Shown: positions 1-7,760, counted from the stretch's first letter. The stretch: DNA of 64,000 bases from Rhodopseudomonas palustris HaA2 (GCF_000013365.1 NC_007778.1:3472001-3536000); one strand, 5' to 3'. The notes: a model not told the origin generated them from the letters alone. Numbers and translations are program-made.

Positions 1-307
1 CCTGCGGCCGGATCAATACGGATATTTTTCATCCGCCGTCGGGAAACGGCTAAACCGCGACATCAAGAGCGCTGGCGCGAAAACCGACGATACCTCGTTC
101 TACAGTCTCCGCCACAATTTCGCGGCTGCATTAGAGCGGGCGCTTGTGCCCCATCGCACGAAAGACAGGATCATGGGCCACCTCGTCGTCGGAGCCCAAG
201 GTCACTACACCGATCCCGAACTTGAGGATGTCGAAACCGCAGTCATCGAGCGCGTCAGCTTTCCGGGTGTCGACATCGCTCCATATCTTTCCCAAAAACG
301 CTTGTAA
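1..307 (+). CDS. Tyrosine recombinase (phage-type integrase), C-terminal part
   Basis: The reading frame enters from the left edge (codons from base 2) and stops at TAA 305-307. About 101 C-terminal residues are visible. They carry the box II signature of tyrosine recombinases: YSLRHNFAAAL supplies the H-x-x-x pocket after the Arg, MGHLVVGAQGHYTD supplies the GH dyad, and the nucleophile Tyr lies nine residues after that His. Such enzymes insert and excise genomic islands or phages. Here it sits 0.5 kb upstream of a plasmid-like replication and mobilisation module reading the same way, so it may be the integrase of that element. No tRNA or obvious attachment repeat is visible beside it; the catalytic N-terminal Arg would lie outside the window. 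Confidence 0.85.
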   Translation, partial: LRPDQYGYFSSAVGKRLNRDIKSAGAKTDDTSFYSLRHNFAAALERALVPHRTKDRIMGHLVVGAQGHYTDPELEDVETAVIERVSFPGVDIAPYLSQKRL

Positions 308-859
308 GACCGAGCAAACAGAACGCGGTTGACGGTCGCGAGGGCCGCCTACACTCGTCCCTGCGTCGAGCCCAAGGGGCTCGACGGCAGCGCCTTCTTA
401 GGCGCGCGCTCTTGCGCGGGGCGAGCGGCCCGAACGACTAGTCACCGAGCGACGGGGCCCCATGACTATCCGAGAGTGGCGGTGCGCCGGCACGGCGCAC
501 GAAGGCCGGGACCCGTGGCCCGGCCGAGAGCCACGAAGAATCGTCATGGGGGGAGCGAGGGAGACCGCGCTCGATCCAGCTTTGCATCGGAGCACCCAAG
601 AAAGTATTGGCGTTCTTCCGTTCTGAAGATTCCAACTTTTGCATGACGATCGGTCATATGCTGTCGGCTGCCGACCCGTTTACCGCGATCCTCCCGAAAA
701 TATTCTTTCCCAATGAATCGTTGGGATTTTGCGCGTTGAGCCGACCGGCACGGTCCGAGCGCGTTTGACCTGCGCGTGAGTTGATACCCACCATTGATGA
801 CAACCCCTGGGTCTTCGCGCTTCGCAGGCGCTCGCCAGGGGTCATCAACGGGTGAGATC
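308..859. other. Integrase-rep spacer with several inverted repeats
   Basis: I find no convincing gene in these 550 bases. They hold several inverted repeats: a 9-bp stem with a 3-base loop at 365-385, a 15-base palindrome at 643-657 (ATGAC, 5-base centre, GTCAT), a TCCCAA/TTGGGA stem at 708-726 followed by TTTT, and the larger repeat at 794-848. Rolling-circle replicons normally have their nicking hairpin close to rep, so one of these could be origin or operator DNA; that is inference only. Confidence 0.4.
794..848. repeat. Inverted repeat just upstream of rep
   Basis: The left arm 794-810 reads TTGATGACAACCCCTGG and the right arm 835-848 reads CCAGGGGTCATCAA. They are complementary except for two extra A residues in the left arm, with a 24-base loop. 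The right arm ends 11 bases before the preferred rep start, so the hairpin could act on rep transcription or translation, or be part of a double-strand origin. Confidence 0.5.
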
Positions 860-2545
860 ATGGTCACTACAAATCTAGGATATGTCAACAATAGTCGTGG
901 CGGTGATATCAGCCGCGATGGTTTCGATCGCGACCTCTCGATCGATGCATGCAGTCGCCCGTTTATCACATTGCCCGCCGGAATCGCCGCTGGAATCGAT
1001 CTGCTTTGGGGTGATACCGACACGACCGCCGACAGGCGGTCGCTTGCCAGTAGAGGAGCTACATTCGCGGACAACGAAAACATCAACAATCAATTGGACA
1101 ATGCCAACGAAGGACGAGGCAACGCGAAAATAGAGGAATCCAACGCCGAGGTTTCTGAGACTAAGCACCGGTACGATTTGAAACACGCCGTGGTCCGGAT
1201 GCTCCGCACCGGTCTCAGCGAAGACGAGCGCTCTCACGCAGTCTGCGGCTGCGGTGCTGCCGCTTACGACCGCGATGAAGACGACGGTGCCCGTCTCCAA
1301 ATCCCGGTTCATCGTAACGACGCAGGCCGCGCCTGGGTTTCTGGCGTCTATCGCTGCAAATCGGGCTGGCTATGTCCAACCTGCGCACCGGCCGTCGCCA
1401 GGAAGCGCCAGGAGGCTGTCCGGGAGGTCGTTAAGGCGACGACGGAAGCCGACGGCATGTTTCTGATGGGTCTGGTTACCGTACATCACGTGAAGAAGGA
1501 CAAGCTTGCGGACGTTAAGAAGCTCGTGACGGACTCTTTCGCCGCCGCGCGCCGCCAGAAGAACTGGGCGCGCGCTGCGGAAGAAGCGGGGGTTGCCGGA
1601 GTTCTAGTCGCTCCCGAGGTTACCTACGGTCGCCACGGCTGGCATTTTCACTTGCACTTCGGAGTCTCGTGCATTTCCTGCGATGGCGACGACGAACTGA
1701 CCGACGCAGAGTCGGAAGCCATTGAGGACGCAGCACTCGCCGCTGGACGCATTCTCATCGAGAATTTCCGCGCTCAAGTCGCTAAACGCGGCGGAACGAC
1801 TGTCATCGATGGCCAGGGCATCGAGATCGCCGCTAGCCCGGAGGCAGCAAGCGATTACATCGCAAAGGGGACGTCATGGGAACTGGCTGGCGGCGTCGCA
1901 CATAAGAGCGATGCCAAGGGCCAAACGATTTGGCAAATTGTCGAAGACGCCGACGCAGGCGATACCGACGCTTACGCGCGTTTCCGCGAGTACGCTGAGG
2001 TGATGCCAGGAACTCGGTCATGCGTCATTACCGCGAAACTCCGGGAGACTCTGAATCTTCCCGCAGACGACGAACTCGGCGGCGATCAGCAGTTCGAAGA
2101 CGGCGGACAAGTCGTCGGACACCTCGACACTTTCACTTGGCTCCGCTTTCTGCGAACAAAACTGGCCGGGACATTCTTGTCCCGGATCGAGACGGTCTCG
2201 GGAGACATCTCCGGAGACGGGTTTGAACGTCTCGTCGCCGAAACAACCGCTGATGCAGACCGGCAGGAAGGCATCATCATTCTAAAACGCGCCGCGAAAG
2301 TCCAGAGAAACGCCGCCGACGAAGCCGCCGGACACGCGGAGGTTCGACGCATCATCACGCGCAACATCGCTTATCATGTATTGCACAGCGCAAAACGAGA
2401 CCCGCTCAGCATCAATAGAATGATTGAACAGCGCATCGCATCACTACGGGCTGACGGTCACCCGGAAGCAGCAATGCCGCTCCTTAGAGGCGTGCTAGCT
2501 GATTTGTTTCAAATGAGGGAATGCGTGGTTCAACGCGCAGCCTGA
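860..2545 (+). CDS. Rolling-circle replication initiator (Rep_1-like HUH endonuclease)
   Basis: The protein is about 561 residues from ATG 860, which has a GGTGAG ribosome site just upstream; the frame is open back to TTG 794. An N-terminal Cys cluster (HAVCGCGAAAY, then YRCKSGWLCPTC) resembles the zinc-ribbon start of pUB110/pC194-type Rep proteins. The metal-binding motif HFHLH, the core of GWHFHLHFG, lies near residues 262-266. A candidate catalytic Tyr with a following Lys (SDYIAKG) is near residue 333. Proteins of this class nick the double-strand origin and stay covalently bound to the 5' end. Neighbours include an integrase remnant and relaxase genes, so this looks like an integrated mobilisable plasmid or a rolling-circle integrative element. 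The long C-terminal part is not recognised. Confidence 0.8.
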   Translation: MVTTNLGYVNNSRGGDISRDGFDRDLSIDACSRPFITLPAGIAAGIDLLWGDTDTTADRRSLASRGATFADNENINNQLDNANEGRGNAKIEESNAEVSETKHRYDLKHAVVRMLRTGLSEDERSHAVCGCGAAAYDRDEDDGARLQIPVHRNDAGRAWVSGVYRCKSGWLCPTCAPAVARKRQEAVREVVKATTEADGMFLMGLVTVHHVKKDKLADVKKLVTDSFAAARRQKNWARAAEEAGVAGVLVAPEVTYGRHGWHFHLHFGVSCISCDGDDELTDAESEAIEDAALAAGRILIENFRAQVAKRGGTTVIDGQGIEIAASPEAASDYIAKGTSWELAGGVAHKSDAKGQTIWQIVEDADAGDTDAYARFREYAEVMPGTRSCVITAKLRETLNLPADDELGGDQQFEDGGQVVGHLDTFTWLRFLRTKLAGTFLSRIETVSGDISGDGFERLVAETTADADRQEGIIILKRAAKVQRNAADEAAGHAEVRRIITRNIAYHVLHSAKRDPLSINRMIEQRIASLRADGHPEAAMPLLRGVLADLFQMRECVVQRAA

Positions 2546-2600
2546 CACCGGCTCTGCGACCCGTGACCGCGTCATCCAATGAATTCATTTTCTAACCGCA

Positions 2601-2699
2601 CGACTCCTTGTCAACAATTTCGACTCCTTCCCGACAATCCATCGATTCCTTGTCAACAATTGGCGAGTCTTTACGAGTGCGCCAATCGAATCCTTGGCC
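2601..2699 (+). repeat. Iteron-like array of about 21-bp repeats downstream of rep
   Basis: Direct repeats begin at 2601, 2621, 2643, about 2664 and 2687, spaced 20-23 bp, or two helical turns. The best copies are CGACTCCTTGTCAACAATTT (2601-2620) and CGATTCCTTGTCAACAATTG (2643-2662). The copy at 2621 is diverged in the middle, and those at 2664 and 2687 keep only the CGAnTC(C/T)TT core. The array begins 55 bases after the rep stop. Phased repeats like this usually bind a replication or partition protein. Rolling-circle replicons rarely use iterons, so a partition or regulatory role is equally possible. Confidence 0.6.
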
Positions 2700-2810
2700 T
2701 GAGTTCTTGATGATCAATTTCGATTAGTTACGCGACATCCAGTCCCTGGACTCATAGATGGCGCTGACGTAGCACGGATACCCATGTTCTTTCACTACAG
2801 GAGAGACGCA

Positions 2811-3080
2811 GTGACCATCATGACTTTGCAGCCCCAACCAGAACTCTCGCTTTGGACCGGCTGCGATGAAATTCAGTGCGCGGAGGCATCCACTTCTACC
2901 GTAGTCGTTGGGCTCGGCGTCGAAGCCGCCGAGCCAGATGGATGGTATTGGGAGATCGTCAATGTCGCGGATGACGTCATCGCCAGCGGCTTTGTCGACA
3001 CAATAAGTGCCGCAACAACTGTTGCGATTGCCGCTGCAACACGACACCTCGCTGAGAGGCATCATGATGGCGGGCGATAG
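2811..3080 (+). CDS. Small hypothetical protein
   Basis: About 89 residues from GTG 2811, chosen because AGGAGA lies six bases upstream; ATG 2820 is an alternative and the frame is open back to ATG 2784. The protein is acidic and Ala/Val rich, with a WYWEIVNVADDVIASGF stretch and a C-terminal helix rich in Ala and His. No signal peptide, membrane segment or known motif is visible. It lies in the same direction as rep and the relaxase genes, so it is probably cargo or a maintenance gene of the mobilisable element. Function unknown. Confidence 0.55.
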   Translation: MTIMTLQPQPELSLWTGCDEIQCAEASTSTVVVGLGVEAAEPDGWYWEIVNVADDVIASGFVDTISAATTVAIAAATRHLAERHHDGGR

Positions 3081-3226
3081 CTAGACGCACCGTCGCCCGC
3101 CTATGCCCGAAAAATAATCTTCATCGGCGATTCCTCAATCAATCCCCGGGATTTTCGTCGATTGCCTCCCTAGCGCTTCCGTCGAAGCAGTTGACTCTCT
3201 CTGCTGAGCGCGGACAGCATCTGTCT

Positions 3227-3251
3227 GTGAGTGACCTACTAAGTCATTCAC
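3227..3251. promoter_or_regulatory. Operator-like palindrome upstream of the 3286 gene
   Basis: GTGAGTGAC (3227-3235) and GTCATTCAC (3243-3251) form a 9-bp inverted repeat with one mismatch and a 7-base centre. It ends 34 bases before the start of the next gene, a typical operator position. The binding protein is unknown. Confidence 0.4.
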
Positions 3252-3285
3252 TGCGGTAGGACACCAGTAGAAGGAGCTAACAACG

Positions 3286-3729
3286 ATGGCAAAGCGAATT
3301 TCAGGACTCGCGGTGACGGACGTCGCATCGCTTGAAACGCACATTGATAAAGTCCGCGGAAAAGCGAGGTCCTGGACGCTTTCCGCGCCTGACGTCCGTC
3401 GCATCGCCGATCTGGCCGAGCAACGGCTCGAACAAATGTTCGTCGCGACGACCCACCGGCGCGGAGCTTGCGTCACGGCTCGCTCGGCTGGACCGGCGTC
3501 GACGGCGTACAAATATTCTGTGATCGGCGCGGAAGTCGTTCTGCGTCGCGCAAAGGACGGCTGGCGCATGACTGACTATAGTTGCTGTAATGTGTATCCC
3601 TGCACCGCCGAGCGGATCAGAATCGAAATCACACCCGCCCAGGCGGAAAAGTCGTTCGACACGATGCGACGTCGCCTGCGCGTGACGGTGAGGTCTCTGG
3701 TCGATTCCGACTTTGCGGCCGCAGCATAA
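3286..3729 (+). CDS. Hypothetical protein, 147 residues
   Basis: The start ATG 3286 is preceded by a good AAGGAG site. The sequence opens with a basic, probably helical region (MAKRISGLAVTD) and has LSAPDVRRIADLAEQRLEQM in the first half. A Cys pair in YSCCNVYPC follows, then an Arg-rich C-terminus. The central part contains a short aromatic-rich segment, but no catalytic motif is recognised. It belongs to the run of small plus-strand genes between rep and the mobilisation genes and is preceded by a 25-base operator-like palindrome. Role unknown; a plasmid accessory gene is the likeliest reading. Confidence 0.6.
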   Translation: MAKRISGLAVTDVASLETHIDKVRGKARSWTLSAPDVRRIADLAEQRLEQMFVATTHRRGACVTARSAGPASTAYKYSVIGAEVVLRRAKDGWRMTDYSCCNVYPCTAERIRIEITPAQAEKSFDTMRRRLRVTVRSLVDSDFAAAA

Positions 3730-3827
3730 GTGCGAGGGAAGGATGTCAAGAATGACGCCCACAGCCCGGCTGCGATCCGAGAAGGCCAAGCTAGCTGGAA
3801 ACGAGTGAACTAGAGGGAAATCATGTG

Positions 3828-4115
3828 ATGAAGTTCGAGCGAATTCACACCGACGGGCTTGCGTTTTCGGAGTTGCCAGATGACAAGAAGCCCATCACAC
3901 ACGAACGAGTGGTTGCGCTTGCTGACGACCTCAGAGACGTAGCGCATGCGTACAACGCTCTCGTTCATCGTCGCACGGTCGATATTGATGAAGCTGCAAC
4001 GTGCTTCGCACTCGGCAGACTTGCTTACGAGGTTCACGATAAACTCCAAGAACTCCGCTTTGCTATTACCGACGCGCAGAGGGGCACCCTAGATCATCAT
4101 TCCCGGAATGCGTAG
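3828..4115 (+). CDS. Hypothetical protein, 95 residues
   Basis: ATG 3828 (or the overlapping GTG 3825) follows an AGAGGGA site. The protein is mainly helical by eye: ITHERVVALADDLRDVAHA, then CFALGRLAYEVHDKLQELRF. There is no signal peptide or metal motif. It is the last small gene before the terminator at 4154, so it may end a transcription unit with the 2811 and 3286 genes. The gap to the previous gene is about 100 bases. Function unknown. Confidence 0.55.
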   Translation: MKFERIHTDGLAFSELPDDKKPITHERVVALADDLRDVAHAYNALVHRRTVDIDEAATCFALGRLAYEVHDKLQELRFAITDAQRGTLDHHSRNA

Positions 4116-4153
4116 TACGAACGCGAGCTGTACAATGTAAACGAGACGAAGAT

Positions 4154-4181
4154 GGCCCCGGTATAGGGGCCGTTTTCTTTT
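4154..4181 (+). terminator. Rho-independent terminator
   Basis: A perfect GGCCCC (4154-4159) / GGGGCC (4166-4171) stem with a six-base loop is followed by GTTTTCTTTT. It lies 38 bases after the 3828 gene and closes the small-gene unit before the oriT-like region. Confidence 0.8.
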
Positions 4182-4354
4182 GAACCGCCCCACCGTCATA
4201 TAACATGGCTTACTGATCATTCCTGACTATCGAACTCGAAGATAGCCAGCCATAGTGTCATACGCTTCGCGATGACCCCAAGCTGGCTAGGGGGAGGCGT
4301 GCCCCCCCATGGACCCCCACCAGACGGCTTCAGAGAGCCCTTTCCGTCGTCACC

Positions 4355-4442
4355 GTATGACGACATGGGTGCGCTATCTCACCGCTGTCGTCATACACCA
4401 TGGCTTGTCTGGCACACGCGTCGGACGACATGGCTTGTCCGA
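4355..4442 (+). other. Putative origin of transfer (oriT) upstream of mob genes
   Basis: Three repeat structures lie directly upstream of the MobC-like gene. The first is a perfect 11-bp inverted repeat, GTATGACGACA (4355-4365) and TGTCGTCATAC (4386-4396). The second is a direct repeat CATGGCTTGTC at 4399-4409 and 4429-4439. The third is a 6-bp inverted repeat TCGGAC/GTCCGA at 4421-4426 and 4437-4442. The 20-base loop of the first repeat contains GGGTGCGCTA, faintly like the conserved core beside nic in IncQ-type oriTs. The position, 50 bases before mobC, and the architecture fit oriT; the nick site cannot be fixed by eye. The flanking 4182-4350 bases hold C-rich runs but no gene. Confidence 0.55.
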
Positions 4443-4492
4443 TTTCCGCCGGTGATCTCATCATGACGTAGTACTCATCAAGAGGCCGCGTC

Positions 4493-4891
4493 ATGTCCAT
4501 CCCTCCCGTTCTATTTTTTCGCGCGGATTTGCCGACCCGCACAGCAGTCCAGGAGGCCGCACGCGCCGCAGGCACCACAGTGTCCGGCTGGCTCCGCGCC
4601 GCCGCCCGGATGCGCCTTCCGGACGGCGGCGCGACACTTCCGCCGTTGCCGCCGAGCCCGCGTCGCCGTCCTGTCCGCATCCCGTCTGATGACGTTGCCG
4701 CCGTCTCTCGCCTCACCGGTGAAGTCGGCAGACTGACAGGCGCGACGATTCAACTCGCGCGATCACTGCGTGAGACGGGCTGCGCTCCGGAGCATGAGAC
4801 GACTGAGACGATTCTGCGCGATTTGCGCGCAACGCAGGCCGATCTGGTCAGCGTCGTCGATCGTCTCCGAGCGGCAGAGGCGACCGAGTGA
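4493..4891 (+). CDS. mobC: MobC-like relaxosome accessory protein
   Basis: 132 residues starting at ATG 4493. The N-terminal third looks like a ribbon-helix-helix DNA-binding fold: LFFRADLPTRTAVQEAARAA, then TTVSGWLRAAARMRL. The second half has LTGEVGRLTGATIQLARSL, which resembles the conserved helix of MobC/MobS proteins that help the relaxase open oriT. A Pro/Arg linker separates the two parts. The stop overlaps the relaxase GTG (GTGA at 4888-4891), indicating translational coupling. The assignment rests on these patterns and on position beside the relaxase; no alignment was run. Confidence 0.7.
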   Translation: MSIPPVLFFRADLPTRTAVQEAARAAGTTVSGWLRAAARMRLPDGGATLPPLPPSPRRRPVRIPSDDVAAVSRLTGEVGRLTGATIQLARSLRETGCAPEHETTETILRDLRATQADLVSVVDRLRAAEATE

Positions 4892-7014
4892 TCGCAGGCG
4901 CAACCCGAGGTTCCGGCGGCCCCGCCCTTGCTCGACATCTCATGTCCCGCAAAGGCGGCCAAACGGTTGAAGTCATGCCCGCACGCGGGCTGGCGGCGGA
5001 GCATCTGCGCGATCAGCTTCGGGAGCTTGTAGCGTCATCCGCTCACGGCCGGACGGATCGTCCGGTGCACCACGTGCATATCGATCCTCCGCCGGACTGC
5101 TCCGATCCGGACGCGGTTATCGCGACATTTCTCGATCGTTACGAAGCCGAATTCGGGCTACAAAACTCGCAGCGCGCGGGTGTTTATCACGTCAAGGCCG
5201 GTCGCAAACACGCTCACGTCGTCTGGTCTCTCGTTCGTGACGACGGCTCCGTTGTCTCGCTCGCGCACGATCACGCGCGAAGAGAAAAAGTCAGCAGAAT
5301 CGTGGAGTTTGAATGCGGTTTGCCGTTCACGAAGGGCAAACACAATCGCAGTGCGGCGGCAGCGCTCCTGAAAGAGGGCCGCGCCGACGTTTCCGACGCA
5401 ATGCTTGCTGCCGGTTTGCTCGATGGTCGCCGACCGGTGGCGCATTCGACGCCGCGCCAACGCGCCCAAGCCGAGCGCACTGCCGTGCCGCTCGACGAAA
5501 TCCGGACGCAAGCTCTCGCAGCGTGGCAAGCATCGGACGACGCGCGGTCGTTCGCCGTCGCGCTCCACTCCTTTGATTTTTCGGTCGCGACCGGCGAGAG
5601 CGGCTACGTCCTGATCGACCGGTCCGGGAGCGTGCATAGCCTGAATCGCGTCCTCGCTGCAGCTGCACGTGCAGAAGGCGTGGAAAAGATCACCTCCGCG
5701 GCTGTCCGCTCACGCTTGCGCGGCATCAACTTTCAAAATGTGGAGGAAGCCAAAAATGCCCGATCAGAACGACGCAATACTAACTCAGGCGACCGGCGCG
5801 CGGGAGGCATCGGAGCGCCTGTTACCGCTCCTGAGCCTCCTCGACGAGCAGACCGGCGAGACGAGCCCGTTGGACGAGCTCAAGGGCTTGTTGCAGGCGA
5901 TCGTCGAGATTTTGGGTCATCACACGAGCGCGTTGCAGCGGCTCGAAAGCGCATCCGTGACCACGCCGCCGCGCAACGCATAGGCGACATCGATCTGCAA
6001 GACTTAATTCGTAACAAGGGGGAAGTGATGGCAAAGATAAGAGCTCAGAACTTTAAGGCGAAAATCCTCGCAGAAGTCGCCCCCGCGGGGTTCAACGCGC
6101 ATGCATTTTCCGATGATCTGCGCATGATTCAGAAACCGACGCCCGCGCGACCGGCGGCTCGGATTATGATGATCGATGGCGGCTGGCTTGAGTACGATGC
6201 AGCCGGGCGTAGCATCCGAACATGGGGTCCCACCGGCCGCGCGCAAATACTCGCCGCCGCGCTCGCCGATAAGCTCGGCGTCGAGCCGGAGCATCTGGCG
6301 AAAACCGCATCAGTCGGAGCCGATGTCGACGCTCTGAAAGTGACAAAAGTGTCGGAAGACACAGTCAACTCGCTGGTTTTGTGGTGGACCGCTCGTGGCT
6401 ATTCGGCGACCGACGGCCCAGACGGATGCTGGGTCACGGCAGGCTACGCTCGCATCCGAGACACTGGCGATCAGCTTGAGATTCACGGCGGCCTGACGGT
6501 CAAAGTCATCGATGCAACGATCCTGAAAGCAAAGGAAGCTTGGGGCGGCGGCGTGTATCTCGACGGCGACTGGACTCAAGATGAGCAAGATAAGCTCTGG
6601 ATCGCCGCCCAGCGCGCGGGCGTAAAAGTCGAAAATTGCCAGCCGTCGCTGTCGATTCAAGATGCGTGGCAGCGGGAGCAAGCCGCATCCGCGAAATCCA
6701 TAAAAACGATTTGCGCCGCGCGATCCGCAATCGCAGAAGCTACAGACGTTCGCGATGCCGCCGCCGGTGATCTCGAAGCTATGCACCGGCTTCCGCAGCC
6801 GTTGCAGGCCTTCGTCGTCTCACACCTCGACGACGATCAGCGCAGGCATCTGTCTGGGCAGTCCGTCGCCGACATCACCGCCGCCTTGCCGCGCTTCCGC
6901 GACCTCGGTCAGTCTGAACTCGAGGAATACGAGCGCACCGGCCGCACGTTCACGCCGCCGAAGCCGCGTCGCGATGATCGCGACCGCAACGCCGCGCACA
7001 CGTATTCGCAATGA
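4888..7014 (+). CDS. Relaxase/mobilisation nuclease with LPD7-like C-terminal domain
   Basis: 708 residues starting at GTG 4888. The N-terminus (RGSGGPALARHLM, then VMPARGL) matches a relaxase family common in Rhizobiales. His clusters at HHVHIDP (about residues 61-64) and GRKHAHVVWS (His 108 and 110), with YHV just before, would bind the metal. Residues about 290-370 are an Arg-rich linker that also encodes a nested gene in another frame. A region from about residue 420 to 590 (RIMMIDGGWLEYDAAG, later WIAAQRAGVKVENCQP) resembles the large polyvalent protein domain LPD7 found at relaxase C-termini. The enzyme would nick oriT and pilot the strand during mobilisation. No Tyr is present in the first 80 residues, so the usual N-terminal nucleophile is not evident. 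Confidence 0.8.
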   Translation: MIAGATRGSGGPALARHLMSRKGGQTVEVMPARGLAAEHLRDQLRELVASSAHGRTDRPVHHVHIDPPPDCSDPDAVIATFLDRYEAEFGLQNSQRAGVYHVKAGRKHAHVVWSLVRDDGSVVSLAHDHARREKVSRIVEFECGLPFTKGKHNRSAAAALLKEGRADVSDAMLAAGLLDGRRPVAHSTPRQRAQAERTAVPLDEIRTQALAAWQASDDARSFAVALHSFDFSVATGESGYVLIDRSGSVHSLNRVLAAAARAEGVEKITSAAVRSRLRGINFQNVEEAKNARSERRNTNSGDRRAGGIGAPVTAPEPPRRADRRDEPVGRAQGLVAGDRRDFGSSHERVAAARKRIRDHAAAQRIGDIDLQDLIRNKGEVMAKIRAQNFKAKILAEVAPAGFNAHAFSDDLRMIQKPTPARPAARIMMIDGGWLEYDAAGRSIRTWGPTGRAQILAAALADKLGVEPEHLAKTASVGADVDALKVTKVSEDTVNSLVLWWTARGYSATDGPDGCWVTAGYARIRDTGDQLEIHGGLTVKVIDATILKAKEAWGGGVYLDGDWTQDEQDKLWIAAQRAGVKVENCQPSLSIQDAWQREQAASAKSIKTICAARSAIAEATDVRDAAAGDLEAMHRLPQPLQAFVVSHLDDDQRRHLSGQSVADITAALPRFRDLGQSELEEYERTGRTFTPPKPRRDDRDRNAAHTYSQ
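5756..5983 (+). CDS. Nested out-of-frame gene inside the relaxase (MobB-like arrangement)
   Basis: A 75-residue frame starts at ATG 5756 with GGAGG at 5742-5746, nine bases upstream. It lies entirely inside the relaxase gene in a different frame. The product begins MPDQNDAILTQATG and has a strongly amphipathic helical core (LLPLLSLLDEQTG, then LLQAIVEILGHHTSALQRL). The same DNA in the relaxase frame encodes a low-complexity Arg/Ala linker, the kind of segment that tolerates a second reading. In IncQ plasmids mobB is likewise nested in mobA; that is established for RSF1010, and the analogy here is my inference. The product could be a small relaxosome or coupling accessory. Confidence 0.65.
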   Translation: MPDQNDAILTQATGAREASERLLPLLSLLDEQTGETSPLDELKGLLQAIVEILGHHTSALQRLESASVTTPPRNA

Positions 7015-7445
7015 CCGTCGCCCCGCATATCCTGCGGCGGTACGTGCTCGACCGAGCCGCCGGACGCATGCCCCGCCCGGAATGGTCATACTACGCGCCG
7101 GACATTGGCGCTTGGATCCTCGCTGTCGAGGCGTCCGCGCGACGTTACGAGCATCACCGGCGAGTCCGGATCGACGGGGTACCGTGGTGCGACGTCCTCG
7201 GTCATCGCACTGAGGTGGCGGACGACCTGCAATTGCAGACGTATTTTCTCACAATCGCGTCGGATGGCTGGTCTCGCCTCGCGATCGAGGTCATGCAGCA
7301 TCCGACCCGCTGCCTGAAGTCCTGGCGCGCCGCCGGCGCGCTCATCCTCGCCGCCGTCGATCCGAACACGGAGGCTTTCGGAGGACCACTATCCGACTGG
7401 CCGGAGTCTCGCGGCACCGGTCCGCGCAGCATGCTGCCGCGTTGA
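7011..7445 (+). CDS. Hypothetical protein coupled to the relaxase
   Basis: 144 residues starting at ATG 7011, whose ATGA overlaps the relaxase stop at 7012-7014, so it is the last gene of the mob operon. It starts MTVAPHILRRYVLDRAAG and contains PEWSYYAPDIGAWILAVEAS, a basic patch RRYEHHRRVRIDG and many Trp residues. It has no signal peptide, clear membrane segment or known motif. Coupling to the relaxase suggests a mobilisation-linked role, but nothing in the sequence proves it. Confidence 0.6.
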   Translation: MTVAPHILRRYVLDRAAGRMPRPEWSYYAPDIGAWILAVEASARRYEHHRRVRIDGVPWCDVLGHRTEVADDLQLQTYFLTIASDGWSRLAIEVMQHPTRCLKSWRAAGALILAAVDPNTEAFGGPLSDWPESRGTGPRSMLPR

Positions 7446-7574
7446 TCTGATGGGTTCGTTTTCGGGATGAGCAATCATCCACGCCCCCCTCGTGGAGGCC
7501 AAGAAACACAAGCGCAAATGCTTCGAATTGTGGCAGGCTTCCGCCACATTTTTCGAATTGGTCTTTGAGTACCG

Positions 7575-7760
7575 CTTTCCCATCGCATCACTCGCCCCTT
7601 CCTCGACCTGGCACATCGGCACGCCGGGCGGCCCCTGCTGGGCCTCGCAAGGGGACCGAGGCTCCTCCGGCCTTCGGCCTACGTGCGCCCGCACCACTCC
7701 CCTTGCGCCGACGCACCGGCGCGCCTTCACGGTCGCGGGGCGAGCGATGCGATGGGAAAG
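7575..7760. repeat. Large nested imperfect palindrome, possible single-strand origin
   Basis: The outer arms 7575-7598 and 7737-7760 are complementary over 24 bases with one mismatch. Inside them, CGCAAGGGGA (7646-7655) pairs with TCCCCTTGCG (7698-7707), and the centre has GGCC-TTC-GGCC. A 186-base strand could therefore fold into one long branched hairpin. Reading frames exist on both strands here but look like by-products of the symmetry. Rolling-circle plasmids need a highly structured single-strand origin, which this could be; a structured RNA or an attenuator are alternatives. Confidence 0.55.

Noticed and set aside
794-859. Longer rep start at TTG 794 or ATG 797
   Set aside because: These codons lie inside the left arm of the inverted repeat and lack a ribosome site; ATG 860 has GGTGAG at the right distance.
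1-860. tRNA gene serving as an integration site next to the integrase
   Set aside because: I looked for an acceptor stem and T-loop pattern in 308-860 and found none.
2601-2699. CRISPR-like array
   Set aside because: Repeats are contiguous, 20-23 bp in period, without unique spacers and without cas genes nearby.
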